A DNA stretch of 64,000 nt from Serratia quinivorans (GTDB lineage: Bacteria; Pseudomonadota; Gammaproteobacteria; Enterobacterales; Enterobacteriaceae). Within the stretch, counting starts at the first letter, position 1; the number at the start of each line of letters is the position of its first letter. Shown in pieces: positions 1-11,434 of the stretch. Position numbers and translations under genes: made by a program. The stretch spans positions 1-64,000 of the forward strand of contig UGYN01000003.1 of the NCBI GenBank assembly GCA_900457075.1, given 5' to 3'. The notes under the pieces are model-generated. The model ran no database searches, was not told where the DNA came from, and worked only from the letters and a program-made list of their open reading frames with translations.

Positions 1-10
1 ACTCGTGGCC

Positions 11-3000
11 GACAGTGACACCGCTGAAATCACCGACGGCAATCTGAGCGTGGGCACGGGTGCAACGGCCAATGGCAAGGACATCAATGCGATCACTGCA
101 AAAGTCACCGATGCGAACGGCAACCCGCTCGCCAACCAGACCGTGACGTTCAATGTGGCGGAAGGGGCAACCATCACACCACATGAGGTGCAAACAGGGG
201 CGGATGGTAATGCCGGCGCCACAGTGACGAGCCTGAAGGCGGGCACCTATGCGGTGACAGCAGAAGTGAATGGCAAGGGCACGAGCAAAAACACGACGTT
301 CGTGGCGGATAAGGACTCGGCCGGCATTGCTGACGGCGACTTGGCGGTGGGTGACAACAATGCTGTAGCCGACGGAAAGTCGACGGACAGTGTGACCGCA
401 AAAGTCACCGATGCGAACGGCAACCCGGTCTCTGGTGTGGAGGTGAGCTTCCTGGCAGGCAACGACGCGACGGTGGTGACGGAAACCGTTACGACCGGAG
501 CGGACGGTATGGCCGCGACCACCCTGACCAGCATGACGGCGGGCACCTCGACGGTGACGGCGAAGGTGGGCGACAGCGAGCAGAAGGTTGACGTGAACTT
601 CGTGGCCGACAGTGACACCGCTGCCATTACTGATGAGAACCTGGTAATCGGTCATGACAACACGGTCGCGAGCGGCAAGGTAACTGATGGTGTGACCGCC
701 ACGGCAACGGTAACTGATGAGAATGGTAATCCGGTTGCCGATCAGGAGGTTATCTTTACTGTGACCGAAGGGGCGAACATCACTACGGTGAAAGGGACTA
801 CCGGGGCTAAAGGTAAGGCTGCAGCAGTAGTGACCAGTGCCAAAGCAGGGGCTTATACAGTAACCGCGAAGGTTAATGATAGCGAAGCTAAGAAAGATGC
901 TCACTTCGTGGCCGACAGTGACACCGCTGAAATCACCGACGGCAATCTGAGCGTGGGCACGGGTGCAACGGCCAATGGCAAGGACATCAATGCGATCACT
1001 GCAAAAGTCACCGATGCGAACGGCAACCCGCTCGCCAACCAGACCGTGACGTTCAATGTGGCGGAAGGGGCAACCATCACACCACATGAGGTGCAAACAG
1101 GGGCGGATGGTAATGCCGGCGCCACAGTGACGAGCCTGAAGGCGGGCACCTATGCGGTGACAGCAGAAGTGAATGGCAAGGGCACGAGCAAAAACACGAC
1201 GTTCGTGGCGGATAAGGACTCGGCCGGCATTGCTGACGGCGACTTGGCGGTGGGTGACAACAATGCTGTAGCCGACGGAAAGTCGACGGACAGTGTGACC
1301 GCAAAAGTCACCGATGCGAACGGCAACCCGGTCTCTGGTGTGGAGGTGAGCTTCCTGGCAGGCAACGACGCGACGGTGGTGACGGAAACCGTTACGACCG
1401 GAGCGGACGGTATGGCCGCGACCACCCTGACCAGCATGACGGCGGGCACCTCGACGGTGACGGCGAAGGTGGGCGACAGCGAGCAGAAGGTTGACGTGAA
1501 CTTCGTGGCCGACAGTGACACCGCTGCCATTACTGATGAGAACCTGGTAATCGGTCATGACAACACGGTCGCGAGCGGCAAGGTAACTGATGGTGTGACC
1601 GCCACGGCAACGGTAACTGATGAGAATGGTAATCCGGTTGCCGATCAGGAGGTTATCTTTACTGTGACCGAAGGGGCGAACATCACTACGGTGAAAGGGA
1701 CTACCGGGGCTAAAGGTAAGGCTGCAGCAGTAGTGACCAGTGCCAAAGCAGGGGCTTATACAGTAACCGCGAAGGTTAATGATAGCGAAGCTAAGAAAGA
1801 TGCTCACTTCGTGGCCGACAGTGACACCGCTGAAATCACCGACGGCAATCTGAGCGTGGGCACGGGTGCAACGGCCAATGGCAAGGACATCAATGCGATC
1901 ACTGCAAAAGTCACCGATGCGAACGGCAACCCGCTCGCCAACCAGACCGTGACGTTCAATGTGGCGGAAGGGGCAACCATCACACCACATGAGGTGCAAA
2001 CAGGGGCGGATGGTAATGCCGGCGCCACAGTGACGAGCCTGAAGGCGGGCACCTATGCGGTGACAGCAGAAGTGAATGGCAAGGGCACGAGCAAAAACAC
2101 GACGTTCGTGGCGGATAAGGACTCGGCCGGCATTGCTGACGGCGACTTGGCGGTGGGTGACAACAATGCTGTAGCCGACGGAAAGTCGACGGACAGTGTG
2201 ACCGCAAAAGTCACCGATGCGAACGGCAACCCGGTCTCTGGTGTGGAGGTGAGCTTCCTGGCAGGCAACGACGCGACGGTGGTGACGGAAACCGTTACGA
2301 CCGGAGCGGACGGTATGGCCGCGACCACCCTGACCAGCATGACGGCGGGCACCTCGACGGTGACGGCGAAGGTGGGCGACAGCGAGCAGAAGGTTGACGT
2401 GAACTTCGTGCGCCGACAGTGACCACCGCTGAAATCTACCGACGGCAATCTGAGCGTGTGGGCAGCGGGTTGCAACGGCCAATGGCAAGGACATCAATGC
2501 GATCACTGCAAAAGTCACCGATGCGAACGGCAACCCGCTCGCCAACCAGACCGTGACGTTCAATGTGGCGGAAGGGGCAACCATCACACCACATGAGGTG
2601 CAAACAGGGGCGGATGGTAATGCCGGCGCCACAGTGACGAGCCTGAAGGCGGGCACCTATGCGGTGACAGCAGAAGTGAATGGCAAGGGCACGAGCAAAA
2701 CACGACGTTCGTGGCGGATAAGGACTCGGCCGGCATTGCTGACGGCGACTTGGCGGTGGGTGACAACAATGCTGTAGCCGACGGAAAGTCGACGGACAGT
2801 GTGACCGCAAAAGTCACCGATGCGAACGGCAACCCGGTCTCTGGTGTGGAGGTGAGCTTCCTGGCAGGCAACGACGCGACGGTGGTGACGGAAACCGTTA
2901 CGACCGGAGCGGACGGTATGGCCGCGACCACCCTGACCAGCATGACGGCGGGCACCTCGACGGTGACGGCGAAGGTGGGCGACAGCGAGCAGAAGGTTGA

Positions 3001-3016
3001 CGTGAACTTCGTGGCC
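11..3016 (+). repeat. Higher-order 3-kb repeat, copy 1 (ABC-ABC-AB-A*B)
   Basis: The domain starts I can place are A 11, B 308, C 608, A 914, B 1211, C 1511, A 1817, B 2114, A* about 2414 and B 2717. ABC spans 903 bp and AB spans 597 bp, so the nominal unit is 3000 bp. This copy is 3006 bp because the A* module carries seven inserted bases and one deleted base. All lengths are multiples of three, as expected for coding tandem repeats. Confidence 0.9.
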
Positions 3017-6000
3017 GACAGTGACACCGCTGAAATCACCGACGGCAATCTGAGCGTGGGCACGGGTGCAACGGCCAATGGCAAGGACATCAATGCGATC
3101 ACTGCAAAAGTCACCGATGCGAACGGCAACCCGCTCGCCAACCAGACCGTGACGTTCAATGTGGCGGAAGGGGCAACCATCACACCACATGAGGTGCAAA
3201 CAGGGGCGGATGGTAATGCCGGCGCCACAGTGACGAGCCTGAAGGCGGGCACCTATGCGGTGACAGCAGAAGTGAATGGCAAGGGCACGAGCAAAAACAC
3301 GACGTTCGTGGCGGATAAGGACTCGGCCGGCATTGCTGACGGCGACTTGGCGGTGGGTGACAACAATGCTGTAGCCGACGGAAAGTCGACGGACAGTGTG
3401 ACCGCAAAAGTCACCGATGCGAACGGCAACCCGGTCTCTGGTGTGGAGGTGAGCTTCCTGGCAGGCAACGACGCGACGGTGGTGACGGAAACCGTTACGA
3501 CCGGAGCGGACGGTATGGCCGCGACCACCCTGACCAGCATGACGGCGGGCACCTCGACGGTGACGGCGAAGGTGGGCGACAGCGAGCAGAAGGTTGACGT
3601 GAACTTCGTGGCCGACAGTGACACCGCTGCCATTACTGATGAGAACCTGGTAATCGGTCATGACAACACGGTCGCGAGCGGCAAGGTAACTGATGGTGTG
3701 ACCGCCACGGCAACGGTAACTGATGAGAATGGTAATCCGGTTGCCGATCAGGAGGTTATCTTTACTGTGACCGAAGGGGCGAACATCACTACGGTGAAAG
3801 GGACTACCGGGGCTAAAGGTAAGGCTGCAGCAGTAGTGACCAGTGCCAAAGCAGGGGCTTATACAGTAACCGCGAAGGTTAATGATAGCGAAGCTAAGAA
3901 AGATGCTCACTTCGTGGCCGACAGTGACACCGCTGAAATCACCGACGGCAATCTGAGCGTGGGCACGGGTGCAACGGCCAATGGCAAGGACATCAATGCG
4001 ATCACTGCAAAAGTCACCGATGCGAACGGCAACCCGCTCGCCAACCAGACCGTGACGTTCAATGTGGCGGAAGGGGCAACCATCACACCACATGAGGTGC
4101 AAACAGGGGCGGATGGTAATGCCGGCGCCACAGTGACGAGCCTGAAGGCGGGCACCTATGCGGTGACAGCAGAAGTGAATGGCAAGGGCACGAGCAAAAA
4201 CACGACGTTCGTGGCGGATAAGGACTCGGCCGGCATTGCTGACGGCGACTTGGCGGTGGGTGACAACAATGCTGTAGCCGACGGAAAGTCGACGGACAGT
4301 GTGACCGCAAAAGTCACCGATGCGAACGGCAACCCGGTCTCTGGTGTGGAGGTGAGCTTCCTGGCAGGCAACGACGCGACGGTGGTGACGGAAACCGTTA
4401 CGACCGGAGCGGACGGTATGGCCGCGACCACCCTGACCAGCATGACGGCGGGCACCTCGACGGTGACGGCGAAGGTGGGCGACAGCGAGCAGAAGGTTGA
4501 CGTGAACTTCGTGGCCGACAGTGACACCGCTGCCATTACTGATGAGAACCTGGTAATCGGTCATGACAACACGGTCGCGAGCGGCAAGGTAACTGATGGT
4601 GTGACCGCCACGGCAACGGTAACTGATGAGAATGGTAATCCGGTTGCCGATCAGGAGGTTATCTTTACTGTGACCGAAGGGGCGAACATCACTACGGTGA
4701 AAGGGACTACCGGGGCTAAAGGTAAGGCTGCAGCAGTAGTGACCAGTGCCAAAGCAGGGGCTTATACAGTAACCGCGAAGGTTAATGATAGCGAAGCTAA
4801 GAAAGATGCTCACTTCGTGGCCGACAGTGACACCGCTGAAATCACCGACGGCAATCTGAGCGTGGGCACGGGTGCAACGGCCAATGGCAAGGACATCAAT
4901 GCGATCACTGCAAAAGTCACCGATGCGAACGGCAACCCGCTCGCCAACCAGACCGTGACGTTCAATGTGGCGGAAGGGGCAACCATCACACCACATGAGG
5001 TGCAAACAGGGGCGGATGGTAATGCCGGCGCCACAGTGACGAGCCTGAAGGCGGGCACCTATGCGGTGACAGCAGAAGTGAATGGCAAGGGCACGAGCAA
5101 AAACACGACGTTCGTGGCGGATAAGGACTCGGCCGGCATTGCTGACGGCGACTTGGCGGTGGGTGACAACAATGCTGTAGCCGACGGAAAGTCGACGGAC
5201 AGTGTGACCGCAAAAGTCCACCGATGCGAACGGCAACCCGGTCTCTGGTGTGGAGGTGAGCTTCCTGGCAGGCAACGACGCGACGGTGGTGACGGAAACC
5301 GTTACGACCGGAGCGGACGGTATGGCCGCGACCACCCTGACCAGCATGACGGCGGGCACCTCGACGGTGACGGCGAAGGTGGGCGACAGCGAGCAGAAGG
5401 TTGACGTGAACTTCGTGGCCGACAGTGACACCGCTGAAATCACCGACGGCAATCTGAGCGTGGGCACGGGTGCAACGGCCAATGGCAAGGACATCAATGC
5501 GATCACTGCAAAAGTCACCGATGCGAACGGCAACCCGCTCGCCAACCAGACCGTGACGTTCAATGTGGCGGAAGGGGCAACCATCACACCACATGAGGTG
5601 CAAACAGGGGCGGATGGTAATGCCGGCGCCACAGTGACGAGCCTGAAGGCGGGCACCTATGCGGTGACAGCAGAAGTGAATGGCAAGGGCACGAGCAAAA
5701 ACACGACGTTCGTGGCGGATAAGGACTCGGCCGGCATTGCTGACGGCGACTTGGCGGTGGGTGACAACAATGCTGTAGCCGACGGAAAGTCGACGGACAG
5801 TGTGACCGCAAAAGTCACCGATGCGAACGGCAACCCGGTCTCTGGTGTGGAGGTGAGCTTCCTGGCAGGCAACGACGCGACGGTGGTGACGGAAACCGTT
5901 ACGACCGGAGCGGACGGTATGGCCGCGACCACCCTGACCAGCATGACGGCGGGCACCTCGACGGTGACGGCGAAGGTGGGCGACAGCGAGCAGAAGGTTG

Positions 6001-6017
6001 ACGTGAACTTCGTGGCC
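3017..6017 (+). repeat. Higher-order 3-kb repeat, copy 2
   Basis: The order is the same as in copy 1: A 3017, B 3314, C 3614, A 3920, B 4217, C 4517, A 4823, B 5120, A 5421, B 5718. The length is 3001 bp, the extra base being a C near 5218 in the fourth-last module. Apart from that base I see no difference from copy 3. Confidence 0.9.
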
Positions 6018-9017
6018 GACAGTGACACCGCTGAAATCACCGACGGCAATCTGAGCGTGGGCACGGGTGCAACGGCCAATGGCAAGGACATCAATGCGAT
6101 CACTGCAAAAGTCACCGATGCGAACGGCAACCCGCTCGCCAACCAGACCGTGACGTTCAATGTGGCGGAAGGGGCAACCATCACACCACATGAGGTGCAA
6201 ACAGGGGCGGATGGTAATGCCGGCGCCACAGTGACGAGCCTGAAGGCGGGCACCTATGCGGTGACAGCAGAAGTGAATGGCAAGGGCACGAGCAAAAACA
6301 CGACGTTCGTGGCGGATAAGGACTCGGCCGGCATTGCTGACGGCGACTTGGCGGTGGGTGACAACAATGCTGTAGCCGACGGAAAGTCGACGGACAGTGT
6401 GACCGCAAAAGTCACCGATGCGAACGGCAACCCGGTCTCTGGTGTGGAGGTGAGCTTCCTGGCAGGCAACGACGCGACGGTGGTGACGGAAACCGTTACG
6501 ACCGGAGCGGACGGTATGGCCGCGACCACCCTGACCAGCATGACGGCGGGCACCTCGACGGTGACGGCGAAGGTGGGCGACAGCGAGCAGAAGGTTGACG
6601 TGAACTTCGTGGCCGACAGTGACACCGCTGCCATTACTGATGAGAACCTGGTAATCGGTCATGACAACACGGTCGCGAGCGGCAAGGTAACTGATGGTGT
6701 GACCGCCACGGCAACGGTAACTGATGAGAATGGTAATCCGGTTGCCGATCAGGAGGTTATCTTTACTGTGACCGAAGGGGCGAACATCACTACGGTGAAA
6801 GGGACTACCGGGGCTAAAGGTAAGGCTGCAGCAGTAGTGACCAGTGCCAAAGCAGGGGCTTATACAGTAACCGCGAAGGTTAATGATAGCGAAGCTAAGA
6901 AAGATGCTCACTTCGTGGCCGACAGTGACACCGCTGAAATCACCGACGGCAATCTGAGCGTGGGCACGGGTGCAACGGCCAATGGCAAGGACATCAATGC
7001 GATCACTGCAAAAGTCACCGATGCGAACGGCAACCCGCTCGCCAACCAGACCGTGACGTTCAATGTGGCGGAAGGGGCAACCATCACACCACATGAGGTG
7101 CAAACAGGGGCGGATGGTAATGCCGGCGCCACAGTGACGAGCCTGAAGGCGGGCACCTATGCGGTGACAGCAGAAGTGAATGGCAAGGGCACGAGCAAAA
7201 ACACGACGTTCGTGGCGGATAAGGACTCGGCCGGCATTGCTGACGGCGACTTGGCGGTGGGTGACAACAATGCTGTAGCCGACGGAAAGTCGACGGACAG
7301 TGTGACCGCAAAAGTCACCGATGCGAACGGCAACCCGGTCTCTGGTGTGGAGGTGAGCTTCCTGGCAGGCAACGACGCGACGGTGGTGACGGAAACCGTT
7401 ACGACCGGAGCGGACGGTATGGCCGCGACCACCCTGACCAGCATGACGGCGGGCACCTCGACGGTGACGGCGAAGGTGGGCGACAGCGAGCAGAAGGTTG
7501 ACGTGAACTTCGTGGCCGACAGTGACACCGCTGCCATTACTGATGAGAACCTGGTAATCGGTCATGACAACACGGTCGCGAGCGGCAAGGTAACTGATGG
7601 TGTGACCGCCACGGCAACGGTAACTGATGAGAATGGTAATCCGGTTGCCGATCAGGAGGTTATCTTTACTGTGACCGAAGGGGCGAACATCACTACGGTG
7701 AAAGGGACTACCGGGGCTAAAGGTAAGGCTGCAGCAGTAGTGACCAGTGCCAAAGCAGGGGCTTATACAGTAACCGCGAAGGTTAATGATAGCGAAGCTA
7801 AGAAAGATGCTCACTTCGTGGCCGACAGTGACACCGCTGAAATCACCGACGGCAATCTGAGCGTGGGCACGGGTGCAACGGCCAATGGCAAGGACATCAA
7901 TGCGATCACTGCAAAAGTCACCGATGCGAACGGCAACCCGCTCGCCAACCAGACCGTGACGTTCAATGTGGCGGAAGGGGCAACCATCACACCACATGAG
8001 GTGCAAACAGGGGCGGATGGTAATGCCGGCGCCACAGTGACGAGCCTGAAGGCGGGCACCTATGCGGTGACAGCAGAAGTGAATGGCAAGGGCACGAGCA
8101 AAAACACGACGTTCGTGGCGGATAAGGACTCGGCCGGCATTGCTGACGGCGACTTGGCGGTGGGTGACAACAATGCTGTAGCCGACGGAAAGTCGACGGA
8201 CAGTGTGACCGCAAAAGTCACCGATGCGAACGGCAACCCGGTCTCTGGTGTGGAGGTGAGCTTCCTGGCAGGCAACGACGCGACGGTGGTGACGGAAACC
8301 GTTACGACCGGAGCGGACGGTATGGCCGCGACCACCCTGACCAGCATGACGGCGGGCACCTCGACGGTGACGGCGAAGGTGGGCGACAGCGAGCAGAAGG
8401 TTGACGTGAACTTCGTGGCCGACAGTGACACCGCTGAAATCACCGACGGCAATCTGAGCGTGGGCACGGGTGCAACGGCCAATGGCAAGGACATCAATGC
8501 GATCACTGCAAAAGTCACCGATGCGAACGGCAACCCGCTCGCCAACCAGACCGTGACGTTCAATGTGGCGGAAGGGGCAACCATCACACCACATGAGGTG
8601 CAAACAGGGGCGGATGGTAATGCCGGCGCCACAGTGACGAGCCTGAAGGCGGGCACCTATGCGGTGACAGCAGAAGTGAATGGCAAGGGCACGAGCAAAA
8701 ACACGACGTTCGTGGCGGATAAGGACTCGGCCGGCATTGCTGACGGCGACTTGGCGGTGGGTGACAACAATGCTGTAGCCGACGGAAAGTCGACGGACAG
8801 TGTGACCGCAAAAGTCACCGATGCGAACGGCAACCCGGTCTCTGGTGTGGAGGTGAGCTTCCTGGCAGGCAACGACGCGACGGTGGTGACGGAAACCGTT
8901 ACGACCGGAGCGGACGGTATGGCCGCGACCACCCTGACCAGCATGACGGCGGGCACCTCGACGGTGACGGCGAAGGTGGGCGACAGCGAGCAGAAGGTTG
9001 ACGTGAACTTCGTGGCC
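6018..9017 (+). repeat. Higher-order 3-kb repeat, copy 3
   Basis: Domain starts are A 6018, B 6315, C 6615, A 6921, B 7218, C 7518, A 7824, B 8121, A 8421, B 8718, exactly 3000 bp in total. A thirteenth A module (9018-9314) begins a fourth unit, which is cut short by the divergent terminal repeat at 9315. This copy has no frame lesion and serves as the reference. Confidence 0.9.
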
Positions 9018-9874
9018 GACAGTGACACCGCTGAAATCACCGACGGCAATCTGAGCGTGGGCACGGGTGCAACGGCCAATGGCAAGGACATCAATGCGAT
9101 CACTGCAAAAGTCACCGATGCGAACGGCAACCCGCTCGCCAACCAGACCGTGACGTTCAATGTGGCGGAAGGGGCAACCATCACACCACATGAGGTGCAA
9201 ACAGGGGCGGATGGTAATGCCGGCGCCACAGTGACGAGCCTGAAGGCGGGCACCTATGCGGTGACAGCAGAAGTGAATGGCAAGGGCACGAGCAAAAACA
9301 CGACGTTCGTGGCGGATAAGGACGCTTACCTGATTGTGGGCGTGGGCGCCGTGGCCAACGGCACGGACACCAATGCGGTCATTGTCCTGGTGACGGATGC
9401 GAACAACAACCCGGTAGCTGACCAGGCTGTGGCTTTCACGGTGACAGAGGGGGCGACCATCACTCCGGTGAAAGCGACCACGGACGCAGACGGCAAGGTA
9501 ACGGCAGGTGTGACCAGCACCACGGCGGGTGTTTATACGGTAACGGCGACGGTGAACGGGGATATCATGAAGAGGCAAAAAACTTACTTCAAGCCAGACA
9601 TCGACATCCCTCGACCTACTTCTTACATGAAATGGGATAAAACCCATATGGTATATAGCTGCGATAGCAATTCTTCTTGGAACATCTTAATTGCTGCTAA
9701 ATTGGTTGCTGGTGATGGTTCTCTGGTAAACGGCAAGTTAGGAGGTCAACATGAGTTAGGTTTGACCCTTTACTATGAACCTTATCAATTTAGATACTCA
9801 AAACTTGTAGACTATGGCGGTACATTGACATGTAAATTCTTGGTGGGTTCGACCTCTGCCACAATACCTCCTAA

Positions 9875-10912
9875 GTACAACTATCGACGGTGATGACAGA
9901 GAGTGTCAGCACGGGAGCGGACGGAACTGCAACGACGACGCTGACGAGCACTACAGCAGGAGTTTCGACGGTGACGGCGAAAGCGGGTGATGGGATCCCA
10001 CGCACAGTGGAGGTGAGCTTCGTGGCGGATGACAGCACGGCGGTGATCACGGATGCGAATCTAAATGTGGGTAGTGGAGCTGTAGCTGACGGCACCATGA
10101 CGAATGCGGTCACTGCGAGAGTGACCGATGTGAACGGCAACCCGCTCGCCAACCAGACTGTGACGTTTAATGTGCTGACAGAGGGAGCGACCATCACGCC
10201 ACATGAGGTGCAAACAGGGGCGGATGGTAATGCCGGTGCCACGGTGACAAGCCTGACGGTGGGCACCTATATAGTAACGGCGGAAGTGAACGGCAAGGGC
10301 GCGAGCAAGGACACTGCGTTCGTGGCAGACACCGATGACGGCGACCTAGCGGTCGTGAATAACGATGCTGTCGCTAACGGCACAGCCACTGACAGCGTAC
10401 AGGCGAAGGTGACGGATGCGAACAACAACCCGGTCTCCGGCGTTGATGTGACGTTTACGGCGTGCAAAGGGGCGAAGGTGGTGACCGAAACGGGCGCGGA
10501 CGACAGCATGGCGGTCATTTTGACGGCGAGTAAGAATGCTCTTAGCGGTAATGGTAAAAATACCGTCAATGTCAAAGTGAGAATTGTTGATCCAAGTGGG
10601 ATGCTGGTCGTTGGTGTAAATGTGAGCTTCACGATAACATGTAGGACTGACTCTGTGTTATTGAGGGGCTCTAATTCCATATCTGATAAAAATGGTTGCG
10701 TTGTTACACCCATGAAAAGTCGTAAAGCACAATACTTACCCTTTGTAATATTGGTGCGCGCTAGTGCTAATGGGTACATTGATGGTAGAAAATTGCTAAA
10801 AGTATTTAAATATGATGCGATCGATCAGATTAGTACCGGTGGTTCAGATGGTTCTTGTATATTTACAACCAAACCGGGAGGAGACTATTTGGCATGGCGT
10901 GTATGCAGCTGA
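9875..10912 (+). pseudogene. Big_1 repeat gene remnant lacking its 5' end
   Basis: Right after the stop of the preceding gene the sequence resumes, in another frame, inside a B-like repeat (from about 9885: VMTESVSTGADG). It continues through an A-like repeat (ATITPHEVQTGADGNAG), a B-like repeat with a short deletion (VADTDDGDLAV) and a unique tail with several Cys, ending YLAWRVCS. The repeats are diverged relatives of the A and B types, not copies. There is no start codon with a Shine-Dalgarno and no N-terminus. The simplest reading is the 3' half of a second gene joined to the end of the first by recombination between repeats. Just beyond, another frame stays open to 11063 (KLFEQQYKAGGQSS) and may be the original C-terminus after a frameshift. 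Confidence 0.7.
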
Positions 10913-11063
10913 TAAAAAAGGGAAGAGACTTAAAAAAGTCACCAGCCATGAAGATATGACTAGTCAGAGGCTCAGAGTAAAGCTTTTTGAGCAGCAATAC
11001 AAGGCTGGGGGGCAGTCCAGTTACAACCTAAAACATCCCCCAACTAGAGGCGATAAACGTTAA

Positions 11064-11434
11064 AATATAACGCATTAATTAATGACAGGTTTATGATTGG
11101 TTTGCGATGAGAGGGATGAATCTTGCCACTGTCGGTAATGCAAGCGGGATTTTACTGTTAGCGTGAAAATAAAATACCTAGTGTAGGTAGGTAAAGTTAC
11201 TCTTGGTGTATGTTTTTGTTCTTTTTATGATACCATTTGAAATCTTATTTATGATTTTTCCAATTCATTATTATTTTGTTTTTATTTCTTTCCTTTACTT
11301 ATTTTGTTTTTTTGTGAAGTATCATTGTAAAATCTTAATGCTGAGCTAAGTTGTATTTACTGTGCCGACTGTTATCAGCTCTGTTGCTGTCTTTTGCTAT
11401 GCGCCAAATAATATAACACGTCAGGAGTGTGACT
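11064..11434. other. AT-rich intergenic region, no gene seen
   Basis: This stretch of about 370 bp is strongly AT-rich with T-runs (11190-11340). It holds no convincing open frame. It ends in the Shine-Dalgarno AGGAG (11423-11427) of the next Big_1 gene, so it probably contains that gene's promoter, which I cannot place with confidence. Confidence 0.5.

Larger units (their letters stand above)
1..9893 (+). pseudogene. Giant Big_1 (bacterial Ig-like) repeat adhesin, 5' end outside window, frameshifted
   Basis: The reading frame enters from the left edge and consists almost wholly of Ig-like domains of about 100 residues of the Big_1 (invasin/intimin) type, each with a core like TDANGNP, an aromatic strand and a closing FVAD. 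Three domain types recur: A (start at 11), B (308) and C (608). A divergent final repeat starts at 9315 and leads into a unique tail (about 9570-9893) ending PPKYNYRR. Two lesions interrupt the frame. A cluster of single-base insertions at about 2411-2471 plus a one-base deletion near 2697 (net +6) gives a stop at 2420-2422, after which the frame is restored. One extra C near 5218 shifts the rest of the gene by +1. The family normally works as cell-surface adhesins or stalks. The N-terminus, and so any beta-barrel or signal, is not visible. All lesions lie in near-identical repeats, so consensus error is as likely as real decay. Confidence 0.85.

Noticed and set aside
1..9314. Tandem repeats as a CRISPR array
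   Set aside because: Units of about 300 bp are contiguous, coding and in frame, with no spacers; no cas genes are near.
2657..9647. Very long minus-strand open frames of about 1000 and 1550 codons across the Big_1 array
   Set aside because: The repeat unit is a multiple of three and GC-rich, so any antisense frame without a stop in one unit stays open for the whole array. The products are His/Arg-rich repeats with no family features, while the plus-strand reading gives clear Ig domains.
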